DNA of 64,000 nucleotides from positions 248,001 through 312,000 of the forward strand of contig OW569359.1 of the NCBI GenBank assembly GCA_937625935.1, in the 5' to 3' direction. Both the position numbers and the translations under genes were made by a program. This DNA comes from Tetramitus jugosus (taxonomy: Eukaryota; Heterolobosea; Eutetramitea; Acrasida; Vahlkampfiidae). Under the pieces are notes generated by a model, which had not been told where the DNA came from, did not search any database, and saw only the letters and a program-made list of their open reading frames with translations. This document shows positions 9,834 to 20,674 of this stretch, piece by piece (the stretch's first letter is position 1; each line of letters opens with the position of its first letter).

Positions 9834-11672
9834 TTACAGGAACGAATCGATTACTTCCTGAGCGGCCCTCCTTCCTGATTGAACGGCTCCATCCATGTAA
9901 CCCATCCATTCTGTTGCTGTCTCCGTTCCAGCAAAGTACATTTGTCCAATTGGTTTTCGGAGTGCTAGGCCGCAACCGGTCAGTGTTCCAGGTGGAGCAA
10001 CAGCCATGTAACATCCTCTGTTGAATTCCTCCTGAGTCCAATCCTTTTCGACATAGTTGGTCACTCTCTCCTCCACATACTCGACCGAAACTCCGAACAT
10101 GGTGGCTATTTGATGAATGATGGCATCTCTCCTCTGTTCCATGCTCTTCTGACCCCAGTACTTGCAATCTCGAGCTAGAATGAAACCGACGATACCTGGG
10201 TGCTGTGTAACATCATAACCTGCTTTCACAGGGAAATGATCTTGTAGTCGTGTGGAGTTGGCAAAGAACCCTGAATAGCCCAGTTCTCTCCACCAGAAAC
10301 TGTTGAATAGAACATTGATTTTGATGACTGAACCCATGGGCATTCTCTGACACAAGTGATCTCTCAATCCAGGCAATGGTGGGTCATAGTGTATTCTTGT
10401 GCTCATGGTGGGTGGAAGTGCCAAGATGATTCTGCTGCAAGTATACACTGTACCGTCTCTGGTTCTCACATGAATGCGCTGCTTTTGATTCTTTTTCAGT
10501 TTGTTCTTACTGGCCATCATATTCGAATCACAATGCTGGAGATAGTAGTTGCAAATGTCGGTGACAGGACTGTTCAACTTGACTGTGCAGCTGTTGCTAC
10601 CATTCTGTAATCGTCGATAGAGTTCGAGAGACACAGATTGTGCACCGCCCTTGATCTTGATGTCCTGAGCACCATAGAGCAAATTGTCTATACCATCGGC
10701 ACACTTGACAACAAACAAGAAGAACAAGAAACTAATCTCACCGGGGTCTGCTGCAAACACTGCCTGCACTGGAATGGTGAACTGATCCTTGGCCTCCTGT
10801 GTCCAGAATCTCTGATTCATGTAACTGGCAACTGTCATTGAATCATCGATATGTGCATTCTGACTGTTCCACGGCTCATGGACATCAATCATCTTCATTC
10901 GCTTCTCAATGTCCCACACGGTCAACTGGATATCAACGAGTGACAACCACCAGTACAACACTCCAATAATGAAACTCAAGAATTGCATGATGAGTGAAGT
11001 TGAAGTGCGGGACTGGTTGTATGTCGTTCGTAGTTTGGCATCTTGTTCTTCGGTGACTCTGGACAATTCCTTTGTCTCAATGATCATATTGCCAGTGTAC
11101 GTGGGAACAATGCCCGTGAACTTGGAACAGATGAATGTTTCATGAGGCTCATGGTAGTACGACTGATACAATGAAGAATGATGAATCTTGTGATTGGAGT
11201 CTTCTTTGTTCTTTTGTTTGTTATTGGTGTTGTTCTTGTTCTTGTTGTACACTCCGGATAACAAGACAGAGTGGCCCTCAGTGTGCTGCTGATACGTATC
11301 AATCTCCAACTCATTGAGCAGAGATTTAATGTTGAATTGAGTGGGAGCTACCCATTGACCACCCACATCTACATCCAACATCTTATCTTGATTCTCTATG
11401 TGAAGTGTATGTGTTCTTCCACCTACGCGATTCTGTGCTTCGAGCACCAATACTCGACGATTGACCTTGGAGAGCTCATAGGCAGCTGTCAGTCCAGAAA
11501 TACCACCGCCAACAACAATCACATCATAGTGAGATGGTGGTGAAACATCTGAGGAAGTGGAACAATTGTTGGATTCAGTTGTCAATATAATTGGCTGACT
11601 GTTGCTATCATGATGAACTAGATGCGGATTTTTGAATCGATTATGATTGATTCTAGTGTTACCACTAATCAT
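9834..11672 (-). CDS. Flavin-containing amine oxidase (monoamine oxidase-like)
   Basis: A 612-residue, single-exon FAD enzyme that would oxidatively deaminate amines. The dinucleotide-binding motif DVIVVGGGISGLTAAYEL is at about 50-67, followed by EAQNRVGGRT and GGQWVAPTQ. The C-terminal part reads GCYMAVAPPGTLT and YFAGTETATEWMGYMDGA, very close to mammalian MAO, including the cysteine that forms the 8-alpha-cysteinyl-FAD bond in MAO. The middle (about 130-260) has an insertion with an Asn/Lys-rich run and a hydrophobic stretch (IMQFLSFIIGVLYWWLSL), part of the substrate domain or a membrane contact. The stop codon at 9834-9836 overlaps a perfect donor (CT|GTAAGT), so a further 3' exon cannot be excluded, but the frame already ends where the family's soluble core ends. 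Substrate is unknown. Confidence 0.93.
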   Translation of the reverse strand: MISGNTRINHNRFKNPHLVHHDSNSQPIILTTESNNCSTSSDVSPPSHYDVIVVGGGISGLTAAYELSKVNRRVLVLEAQNRVGGRTHTLHIENQDKMLDVDVGGQWVAPTQFNIKSLLNELEIDTYQQHTEGHSVLLSGVYNKNKNNTNNKQKNKEDSNHKIHHSSLYQSYYHEPHETFICSKFTGIVPTYTGNMIIETKELSRVTEEQDAKLRTTYNQSRTSTSLIMQFLSFIIGVLYWWLSLVDIQLTVWDIEKRMKMIDVHEPWNSQNAHIDDSMTVASYMNQRFWTQEAKDQFTIPVQAVFAADPGEISFLFFLFVVKCADGIDNLLYGAQDIKIKGGAQSVSLELYRRLQNGSNSCTVKLNSPVTDICNYYLQHCDSNMMASKNKLKKNQKQRIHVRTRDGTVYTCSRIILALPPTMSTRIHYDPPLPGLRDHLCQRMPMGSVIKINVLFNSFWWRELGYSGFFANSTRLQDHFPVKAGYDVTQHPGIVGFILARDCKYWGQKSMEQRRDAIIHQIATMFGVSVEYVEERVTNYVEKDWTQEEFNRGCYMAVAPPGTLTGCGLALRKPIGQMYFAGTETATEWMGYMDGAVQSGRRAAQEVIDSFL

Positions 11673-11846
11673 TTTAGATTTTATTCTTTAGCTATTGATG
11701 TGTATGTGTTTCTTCTGTGATGTCATCCAACTAAGTAAGCAATAGACCACTTAAATACTGACGCCGCGAGTTGACCACAAGACAAAAAAAGGAATGCGCG
11801 AAAAAGGATTGTCGCGTTGTGTTTTTGCACCACCCCATAATCATAT

Positions 11847-14378
11847 TTAGACATCATAGTCCTCTGCTGATCGCACATCTGCATTATCACTGAAATAGGA
11901 GGCCATCCTTGACAGGAAGGAGTCTGTTCTTAAAGTAGTCGTATCACAGACAACACACACATGTCTCTTGGCTCTTGTGATGGCCACATTGGTTCTTCGT
12001 TCATCGGCCAAGAAGCCCACTTCTCCATTACTGTTCGAACGCACCATACTAATGATGACACATTCGTTCTCACGACCCTGGAATCCATCTACGGTGTTCA
12101 CTTCAATAAATGGATGTTCATCTCTCAGTGCATCCCTCAGTGCAATGACTTGAGCCATGTAGGGAGATATGATGGATATTTGATAGTCCTTGACACCGGC
12201 ATCGGACAATGCCTTGACATGATGCTTCACCAGTGATACTTCGTGCATGTTGTAGGATGACTCGCCCTGTTCAATCGAAGACTCCTCCATACCGCAACCA
12301 CCAGTATCAATCATGAACAGAGGACTGCTCGTCTCATCAGTCTCCTCCACCTTTTCATGAGTCAATAATGATGAGGATGAAGAAACAGAAGCAAATGCAT
12401 CCAAAGAAGAAGTGTTCAATGGCATGTCACACAACAAGTGCTCAGCAATCTCATCTGTTCCCGCCTTCAATTGACCCTTGTAGAACTCTTGACTACTCCA
12501 TTGCATAATGTCCTGATGCATGCGATACTGTGTTGTGAGCATGCGAGTCAACTTGCTCCCATAGTATTGATACAGTCTCTCAAACAATGTGACTCCCAGT
12601 CCACATGACTGTGCTTCCGTGCTGAGAATAGTTGGTGGCAACTGGAATGGATCACCTGCTAGAATGGCTCTCTTGCCCTTGAGAAGAGCAATCCAATTGG
12701 CAATCTCGACGCTCTGAGCAGCCTCATCCACAATCACCAAATCAAACTCTACATTTGATTTGAACAGTTGATAATCATCGGCACCAGTCAACGTGCACAG
12801 AATGACCTGTGCATGTCTCAACTCTTCCTGAATCAACAATTTTTCTCTCTTTTTGAGATCTTTGCGCAACATTTTCAACTGACCGACCAACTCTTTTCTA
12901 CTAGTCGTCGTCGTCGTCGTCGTCGTTGTTGCCGTATTACTACCACTACTATTGCTATTGTTACGCCTTGGTCTCTTCAATGACCTCAGTACATCTTGAA
13001 TCTCTGCTCTCATCTCTCTCACAATCTTTGCACTATCACCATGAGAGATGACATAGTCCAATGACTCTCTTGTCACATCATCGTGTAATCGTGCTGGATG
13101 ACCCATTCGAATCATTCGAACCTTATTCTTGAGTTTGTTGTTGTTTCGACTGGCACGTGACAATCGAGTCACTAGATTGTCGACTGCAGTGTTGGATGGG
13201 GCACACACGAGCACCTTGTATCTGTGAACACTGACTGCCTGTTGTATAATTTCAATCAGAGTTGTTGTCTTGCCTGTTTGTATATATAAATGTGTTTGTG
13301 TGTGAGTATGTGTGTGTGTGTGTGTGTGAGTAGGAGAGTGTCCATCTGATATATATCAGCAGTTCATCAAATTGATGATGAAAAACAATCATAAATAAAT
13401 GCATGCATCCATACCTGTTCCTGGAGGACCTAGTATACAACAAATGGGACTCTGACATTGGTAGAGTGACCATTGAACAACATCTTTTTGTTCTTGATTC
13501 AAATCTTGATTCATATAGTGTTCAATCATGCCTTGTTTCTCTCTTGTTTCACTATCATTACTAGTACTACTACTATTACTACTACTACTATTCTTACTGT
13601 TGTTATTGTTATTATTATCATCAACATCATCATCATCTTGGTCATTCATGGGAGTGAAACATGTGTGAACAATGGGATGATTGTAGAATTGAGGTAGTTT
13701 TTGATTCAGTGTAAATGTGTATCTCTTGTGAGTGACATCATCAGGCACTCGAATCAATTGCAGCTTGGATGATTCCCACCACTCTTCTATAAAATCATCC
13801 ATGATGGCACTGTTGATGACACCACCACTATCTGTTGTTGTTGTTGTTGTTGTTACAGTATTGCTTCTTGTATTGCTACTACTATTACTACTATTACTAT
13901 TACTATTACTACTATGAGATGAACTGTCATAGGTCATGGTGTTATTGGTAGTGATTCCATTGATTGCTTTACCAATGATTGGATTGTCTTTGGATGCACC
14001 CATTCGGATTTGAATCGATTGTCCACTCTTCATTGAATAGAGAGATGAGGATGATGAATTGGATGATGATGAGTCACTTGCTTTGAATTTGAATTGAACC
14101 ATGTATTTGCCATTGAGAGTCGATTGGACATTGACAATCTCAATCCACTTCATTCTTGTATCATTCAGTGCTTCTTCCTCCTCTGCTGATTTCTCTAATT
14201 GTAGCATGTGATTGGTCTCTGTGATGAATTGATCCAATGTGTGATACCATTTTTTCTTGAGTGCACTATTCGCTGCATTGTTCTTGCTCGAAGAAGTCTT
14301 CTTTTTGTTGTTTGAAGGCTTCTTCTTGTTGTTGTTGTTGTTGTTGTTTGTTGCTGAGCCCTTTGTTGGTTTTGCCAT
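11847..14378 (-). CDS. IGHMBP2: UPF1/SMUBP2-family superfamily 1 helicase, two exons
   Basis: Exons 14378-13415 and 13273-11847 join over a 141-base intron (GTATGG...AACAG, containing a TG repeat) to give 796 residues. The intron splits the last glycine codon of the Walker A loop: GPPGTG in exon 1, then KTTTLIEII in exon 2. Other motifs are APSNTAVDNL, Walker B VDEAAQ (about 504), GDPFQLPPT, TQYRMH, VDGFQGRE and RTNVAITRAKRH, all diagnostic of UPF1-like SF1B helicases. The N-terminus (LQLEKSAEEEEALN) resembles IGHMBP2/SMUBP2 and Hcs1, ATP-dependent 5'-3' RNA/DNA helicases. The R3H and AN1 zinc-finger domains of human SMUBP2 are absent. Large Ser/Asn/Thr runs interrupt the 1B region in exon 1. 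Confidence 0.93.
13309..13329. repeat. TG dinucleotide microsatellite inside the helicase intron
   Basis: A TG run sits within the intron 13274-13414 (CA on the transcribed strand), between the donor and a short polypyrimidine-poor acceptor. It is flanked by shorter TGTG and TATATA runs. Confidence 0.8.
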
Positions 14379-14628
14379 CACTTGATCTCTCTACTTTCTC
14401 TTTGCTTTGATTGTGTTGTTCTGTTGTTCTTGTTTTTGATTTCTTTTTGTATTCTTCTTCGGGTCTGAACCGGACTATTTTTCTCTTTTTGAATATTCAA
14501 TCATGGCAATGATTGTTCAAGAAATTTTTGCAACACGAAAGAAAACCAATTCACACGGAGAAAACCCCAAACGAAAAAGTGAATACACCACCACCAGCAC
14601 ACATTCCAAACAATAACAACAAACAACA

Positions 14629-17038
14629 ATGGGCAAGAGGAGAGGACCAACAGAAAAGAAGAGTAAGCATGACCAAAAGCTTGAGAGAATCAACAGAGAA
14701 CAATTAACCAAAAACAGCAACAAAAACAACAAGGATGAACAAGTGATTGATGGAGAGTCATTTGATTCAGGTGTTGAGAAGGCATACAAGAAGCATACCT
14801 CTCAATTGTCTAAAGTTGCTGGAAACAAGGGTATGTGTGTGACTCGCATTTCTTGTTTATTTTGTATGATATAATAATTGTTTAACTAACAAGACATGCT
14901 GTGTTGTGATAGATTATGATTCTGATGAGGACTTGATTCAACCATTGATACCTACTCACAGTGATGATGATGAAGATGAAGATGTTGAAAATGAGAGTGA
15001 TGATGAGATTCAAATGATTCCACAAAAGAAGAAGACAATGAACACTGATCAGGATGATGATGAAAGTGATGATGATGATGATGAGAGCAGTGATGATGAT
15101 GAAGATGCAAAGGAATCCATTGGTAAAGTATCATCGAATCAATGGAAAAAGTCTGATTATTATCAACAACAGAAACAACAACAACAGCAACAACAAAACA
15201 ATAAGAAGAAGAGTAACAACAGTCAATATGATGAGAGACAAGAACAATATGAACAAGATGAAGAAGCAGAAGTATTAGAAATACAAAAGAAGAGAGCATC
15301 TAGACTCAACAATCAATACGTTCTGGATGATTTACTCTTGTCTACAACTGATTCTCAAAACAAGAAGAATAAGAAGCAAAAGACTGATGAGAGTGATAAT
15401 GAACAAGAAGATGCAGATGAAGAACAACAACAACAAATGAACAAGAATCAAAAAATGAAATTAATCATGAAAGAATCACCTGAATTGATTCAATTGTTTA
15501 CTGAATTGAAGGATCGATTACAAGTGGTGAGAGATCAAATACATCCAATCTTGTCAAAGGTTGAATCTCAAGAGTATGCCACGAGAGATGGATTGAGTTA
15601 TTTGGAAACAAAGTTACACTTGTTGCTCAGTTATTGCACTCATATTCTCTATTATATGCTATTGAAGACATCTGGTAAATCAGTGAGAGATCATCCAGTG
15701 ATTGAAAAGTTGGTTGAAATGCGATTGTATTTGGAGAAGATGAAACCAATTGATGATCGAATGAAATCACAAATTGCCAAATTGATTTCACTCGTCAATG
15801 ATGCTGTTCCTATTCCATCTACTACTACCACGACTACTACCACGACTACTGCTACCAAGTCGTCTTCTTCATCCTCTTCTGCTCACAAGCCAAGACCAGG
15901 TCAATTGGTTGGTGAGAAGGATGGTGTTGATGATGATGAATCAAGCACTGATGATGAACATGTGGAAGAATCTGATGATGATGATGATGAGATGATGGCT
16001 GATGATTTTGATTTCAATGGTGGTGAAAATGGTGGTGGTGATGGTGATGATGAATCAGATGATGATGATGAAACCAATGTGTACACTGCTCCAAAGCTCA
16101 TGCCTGTTGCCTATGACAATGCCTCTGTCAAGAAGGCAAAGAGTGACATGAAGCGATTGGAGAAGAAGATTCGCAACTCTGAAATGATCAAGGCATTCAA
16201 GGCTGAGATGGGTGATGAACCAGAGGAAATGACCAACATTGGCTCCGAAATCAAACAATCATCACTGCTCAAGGACAGAGAAGACTATGAGACAGAGACA
16301 TTCACTCGTCGCAACCTCACAAAGAAGGAGAAGAGAAAGTTGAGAGATGAACAGGACAGAACAGTGGACGAGTTGAGAAATTTGGAATCATTCACTGATA
16401 TTCAAGCACTGGAAAAGTACTCCAAGGCAAAGAACACGACAAACACCAAGGTTACACTGGCTCAGTACATGGGTGATGCAGACAAGGCAGAAGAAGACTT
16501 GAGCAAGATGAATGGTGAAGGAAGTGATGATGACAATGATGTGGATAATCAATTGGATGAAGATGAACAATTCTTGCGTGCCTCCGGTGTTATTACAGAG
16601 TACTCGGACAGTGATTTTGATGAGGAGGAGGAAGAAGACGAGGAAGAAGACGAAGAAGCACCTGTTGTCAAGAGCAAGAATAGCAACAACAACAACAACA
16701 AGGTTGGTGACAAGAGAAAGAGAATAGAATCATCATCAATGAACAATAATAACAAGAAAAAGAAGAGAAGCACCATTAGAGATGAAGAAGATGCCATGTT
16801 GGAATCAGAGTACTCTGGTACTGGCAAGAGAGCTGCCACAAAGGAAATTGTGGAGAACAAGGGCCTAGTCTCACGGAAAAAGAAGGACTACAAGAATCCT
16901 CGTGTGAAGCACAAGATGAGATTTGCAAACAAGGCAGGATCCATGCTCAAGATGCAAAAGGTGCAAAAGGGTGGTCAAACTGGTTCAGTCAAATCCGTGA
17001 ACAAGTCTGTTGTGAGAAGCAAGAAATTAAGAGCATAA
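14629..17038 (+). CDS. UTP3: Sas10/Utp3 small-subunit processome protein, two exons
   Basis: Exons 14629-14830 and 14913-17038 join (G|AT) across an 82-base intron to give 775 residues. Residues about 70-200 and 340-410 are acidic Asp/Glu/Ser stretches from GATGAT repeats. A Sas10/Utp3/C1D domain lies around 250-360 (SPELIQLFTELKDRLQVVRD, LLLSYCTHILYYML). The basic C-terminal Sas10 domain reads GTGKRAATKEIVENKGL and NPRVKHKMRFANKA. The family is a nucleolar component of the U3 snoRNP processome needed for 18S rRNA maturation. It is longer than the human protein (479) mainly because of the acidic insertions. It is transcribed divergently from the helicase gene with about 250 bases between starts. 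Confidence 0.92.
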
Positions 17039-17088
17039 ACTCAACCAAACTCTCTAAATACAATCCCATTATTTTTTCCTTTCCAAGA

Positions 17089-18318
17089 TTATTCAATTGA
17101 AACCAAAGACACGCATCAATTCGGATGCTTCGTTCATGGCCTTCTCAAACTGCATCAGTCAGAACGGTGCGCGGGAGGAAAAAAAGCGAATCATCACATG
17201 GAAAAATAAGAAAGCGTCATTACTTTTTTTTTACTATTTATATTGTTATGGGTGTTGTTATGTGGTTATTGTTATTGTTGTTGTTGTTGTTGTTGTTTGT
17301 TTGTTCTGATATGTGTGTGTGTGTGTGGGAATGAGAGAGGTCATATGGAATGCGAGTGTGTTTCGGAGTGTGTGGCATTGTTGTGGGAGGAGATCCAAGT
17401 GGAGAAAGGCAGAGAGGCAAGCAGAGATGAACAGGGCAAATTCAGCAGAGATGACAATACTATCATCATGCCTACGATTGCTTGTTGTACAATGACGGCT
17501 GCGACTACTGCTGTATCGTATGTGTGTGTATCGTGTGTGTCTGTCAAATCAAATCATCAAATAATGGTGAATGATGATGATTATACCTTGAGATGCAGAC
17601 CGCTGATGACACAGTCGTTGAACGCATCGTTCAAGAATTGTTCACTCTCCTTTTGCCACTCTTCGTCCATGGTACACTTGGAATAATCCGTGTTCAACAA
17701 TCCTACGCACACACTGCTCACATGATTCACTTCTACACTGTCAAACACAATCTCCAACTTCCACTCGAATTGAAACAGGTTGATCAGTGTGGATTTGTCA
17801 TCGGAGAATCGATACACTTGTTCTTTCCTTCGCTGTATGACAACTGGGTTTTGGCCATTGGTTTTGAATTCGAGGTACCAGTGACTGGGTCTTGGATCCT
17901 TGAACTCCAATCGTTCCTTTAGTCCTTGTCTCACGTGATACAGCGTAGCAATCACTGTGGATTGATTGCACATTTTGAGTACTTTGAGCACTCGGTGATC
18001 ACGACCATAGAATTGCAACAGGTATTGATTCAGTGTCTCATGAATGTTCATGTTGACCACCTTTTCAAAATTCTCTTCTGTAGCCTCTGGGTTCTCATTG
18101 TTCAACAGTGTCGATATCTTGGTAATGAGTTGGTACATGACTGTTTCAATCTTGTCTTTGGCAAGGTCCGCACAAAAGGGAACCATCTCTGTTCCATTGT
18201 ACAGGGAGAATTTTCTAGCGAGTCTGGGAAGGTCTCTCGACACGGGCAAGTCTTCAATATTCTTGGCACACACAGTCTCTAGATCATGTGCCACTTTATC
18301 AATCTCAATTTTTACCAT
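17089..18318 (-). CDS. Unknown protein, two exons
   Basis: The first exon (18318-17587) encodes 244 residues and ends CTCAAG|GTATAA, where the frame would otherwise stop two codons later. A second exon at 17148-17089, after acceptor GATGCAG, is in phase 0 and adds 19 residues (FEKAMNEASELMRVFGSIE) to a TAA, giving 263 residues. I do not recognise the family. The N-terminal half is helical (for example KIETVMYQLITKISTLL), and the C-terminal half looks like alternating beta strands (SHWYLEFK, FEWKLEIVFDSVEVNH, SSVCVGLLN) followed by helices. The 438-base intron is the longest I find here and is full of simple repeats. The exon 2 call is inference from splice phase. The gene converges with UTP3, 50 bases away. 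Confidence 0.7.
17275..17327. repeat. TTG and TG microsatellites in the long intron
   Basis: A TTG run (about 17275-17297) is followed by a TG run (17312-17327), both inside the 438-base intron of the unknown two-exon gene. Confidence 0.75.
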
Positions 18319-19154
18319 TTTTGTTGTTGTTGTATTATTTGTTGTTGTTGTTGTGTTAAGTGAGTTGTTGTTGTTGTTGTTGTTGTATAATGTGATGATG
18401 ATGATTCGTTATTATAATTCTGAGTGACGATAATGATGATGATGATTACGACTACTATAGTTGTCTATACATGTAATGTGGTGTGTTGCGCAAACGTCTG
18501 TTATATGTTGTTGTCGTTCCAATCGCAATTGTTGTTGTTGAACTGTTTTGATATTTGATGACACCACCAGTTGCTGTTGCTATTGCTTGTTTGTTGGTGA
18601 GAGTGTGGTGACAATATGGGACAGAGGGGAACAATCAAGGATGATTCGTTTTTGTTGTCTCTCTCGTTATTGTTGTTTGTTGTTTGTTGCTGTTGAGAGC
18701 GTGTCCTTTTTGTAATAGAAAGACAGAGAAAACTGAGTGGGTGTGATGAGAGGTGATTTGTGTGTTGTTTTTCGTTGTGTGTAACGTTTTTTTTCTTTTT
18801 GTCTCCTGTGTGGGGGGCAGATGCTCTGTGTGTGTTGTTGGTCGTTGTGAGGTGGACAAGGAAGAGAAACACACGGAGGTTGGGTGGGTCAATCCGGTCA
18901 GTGTGGTGCGAACAAAACAGTTCAAAATCTGAGTGGCCAAACGGTTGTCACTTCCAGTCGGAGAAGGGCTTTTGACGTGCGACAGATGACAGGTTGACCA
19001 TCGGATTTATTGAAGCATGAAGTTGCAACGGATTTCTGGACCATAATAAAAATTTCACCGCCTTTGTCGCAGAAATGGGAGAAAGAAGTGGTTCAATCAT
19101 TTTCTCGACACAGCAACCACAAGAACAATTAATACACTCACACGACTGTCGCGA
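18319..19154. other. Intergenic, repeat-rich divergent promoter region
   Basis: These 836 bases separate the unknown gene (minus) from the WD40 gene (plus). They contain TTG/GTT runs (18320-18385 and around 18530 and 18670) and T-rich stretches near 18790. Open frames here are low-complexity (His/Thr/Asn or Ser/Val rich) and have no support as genes. No RNA gene is evident. Confidence 0.5.
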
Positions 19155-20621
19155 ATGAATCAATCCATATTACCGCCTCAATACCCTTCTCTATTTCTTC
19201 ACAGTGCCATCTCACCTCATCCATCTACCACCTCCATCCACAACAACATCAACAACAACAACAATTACAGTGGCCATGATATGATGAATGATCAGCAGCA
19301 GCAGCAGCAGAATGTCGAGTACATTTATGGTATATGCAGTGATGAACAAGAGACAAAGATTGCCATTCAATCATCCAGTCCCGACATTAAACTATATGCA
19401 TTGAATCACAGTATGGCATTTCAGGGCACATTGAAGGGACATTCAGATCAAGTACACAGCATTGTCTACACACAACATTCAAATCACAATACGAGTGCTC
19501 ACTTGTTGGCTTCATGCTCCGAAGATGGAAGTGTCTGCTTGTTTGATACAAGAGTGTCCAACAGACCATCGCATCAAGTCATGATGAATATGGGACCACT
19601 GTACAGCATTGATATTCACAAGACAAATGCTCACATGTTGTGCGTCAGTGGAGAAACAACGATTCAATTGAGAGACATGAGAAGATTCAACAACAGTGGT
19701 GCATCTCCTGCTGCTTCTTCATCACTGCTGTACACACTGGATGATATTCATACCATGATGATTCGAAAGGTAAAGTTTGATTCGTCGACCAATCGTCTCT
19801 TCTCCAGTTCAGATGACGGTCTCGTTCACATGTATGATCTCAATGCACTGTCCAATAGCAGCAACAATATTGATCCAGAAGATACATTGTCTGGTGTAAT
19901 CAATGCAAACAATGGCGTTCATCAGTTTGGACTGTGTGGTGCTCAATCCAACATTATGTACACTGTGAATCACATGCATGAGTTGAATCTGTGGAGTATG
20001 GACACTATGAATCAGATTGCTACTGGTGTCAATCGATCTCATTTAGAATCTGTTTATCCATCTCATGTCGACGGTGGAGGTAGCAGTGTGAGTGATGATG
20101 ACAATATGATGATGATGATGATGCCTGGTGATGACATGGCTGTTGGAATGAGTCACAATTACTTGATTGATGCCAACTATTTTGCCAGCGCCGATTCCTT
20201 GTATGCCTATGTGGGCACCGCTCAGGGCACTGTTGTCATTTGCAAGATTGTGATCAACAATGGTGTGACGAGCTATGTGCCAATGGCTCAGTTGCAGAAT
20301 GGACATGTGGACAATACAGTTGTGAGATGCATGTGGGCATCCAAATCAGGTCAATTTGATCGTGTGATCACTGGTGGAGAAGATGGTAGAATCTGTGTGT
20401 GGTCAACCAAGGAAGCCACTACGCAGTCGACGTCGCCTGTACTCGACAAGCAACAACAACAACAAGACTTGATCAATGACAGTGCGCCATCGACCACTCC
20501 TTCAACCACTCCTTCTTCTCGCGTGCAGCAGCATTCTGCGAGACGGAACAATGGCAGAAATCCCTATGGAGGCTCTGGCAACAATCAACGAAAGAGAGGA
20601 GGTTTCAACAATAAAAGATAG
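19155..20621 (+). CDS. WD40 repeat protein, WDR89-like
   Basis: A 488-residue, single-exon protein with five to six WD-type units: for example LKGHSDQVHSIVY, LLASCSEDGSVCLFDTR, SGETTIQLRDMR, LFSSSDDGLVHMYDL, and near the end RVITGGEDGRICVWSTK. The units fill about residues 50-430. The overall pattern (six widely spaced, divergent repeats and a last blade ending CVW) is reminiscent of WDR89, a little-studied beta-propeller protein. The N-terminus is Asn/Gln rich, and a Met/Asp run (MMMMMMPGDDM) lies near 320. The C-terminal 60 residues are Gln/Thr/Pro-rich then basic and Gly/Arg-rich (RNNGRNPYGGSGNNQRKRGG), which may bind RNA. Function is not evident from the sequence. Confidence 0.8.
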   Translation: MNQSILPPQYPSLFLHSAISPHPSTTSIHNNINNNNNYSGHDMMNDQQQQQQNVEYIYGICSDEQETKIAIQSSSPDIKLYALNHSMAFQGTLKGHSDQVHSIVYTQHSNHNTSAHLLASCSEDGSVCLFDTRVSNRPSHQVMMNMGPLYSIDIHKTNAHMLCVSGETTIQLRDMRRFNNSGASPAASSSLLYTLDDIHTMMIRKVKFDSSTNRLFSSSDDGLVHMYDLNALSNSSNNIDPEDTLSGVINANNGVHQFGLCGAQSNIMYTVNHMHELNLWSMDTMNQIATGVNRSHLESVYPSHVDGGGSSVSDDDNMMMMMMPGDDMAVGMSHNYLIDANYFASADSLYAYVGTAQGTVVICKIVINNGVTSYVPMAQLQNGHVDNTVVRCMWASKSGQFDRVITGGEDGRICVWSTKEATTQSTSPVLDKQQQQQDLINDSAPSTTPSTTPSSRVQQHSARRNNGRNPYGGSGNNQRKRGGFNNKR

Positions 20622-20674
20622 AGCAGCAGCTCTAAACCATATGATCCACGCGTGTTGCTCGTAATGCAACCGTT

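Noticed and set aside
9615-9878. 87-residue plus-strand frame across the gap and the amine oxidase end
   Set aside because: It contains splice-like signals, overlaps the oxidase 3' end and has no protein-like pattern or homologue that I recognise.
12904-12929. GTC trinucleotide run as a regulatory repeat
   Set aside because: It encodes a poly-Thr tract in the helicase and is one of many coding repeats.
17241-17700. Cys-rich small protein from TGT/TTG repeats
   Set aside because: It is a product of microsatellites inside an intron and of the antisense of the adjacent exon.
18501-18940. Small minus-strand proteins in the 18.5-18.9 kb gap
   Set aside because: Frames are Thr/Asn/His low complexity with no conserved pattern.
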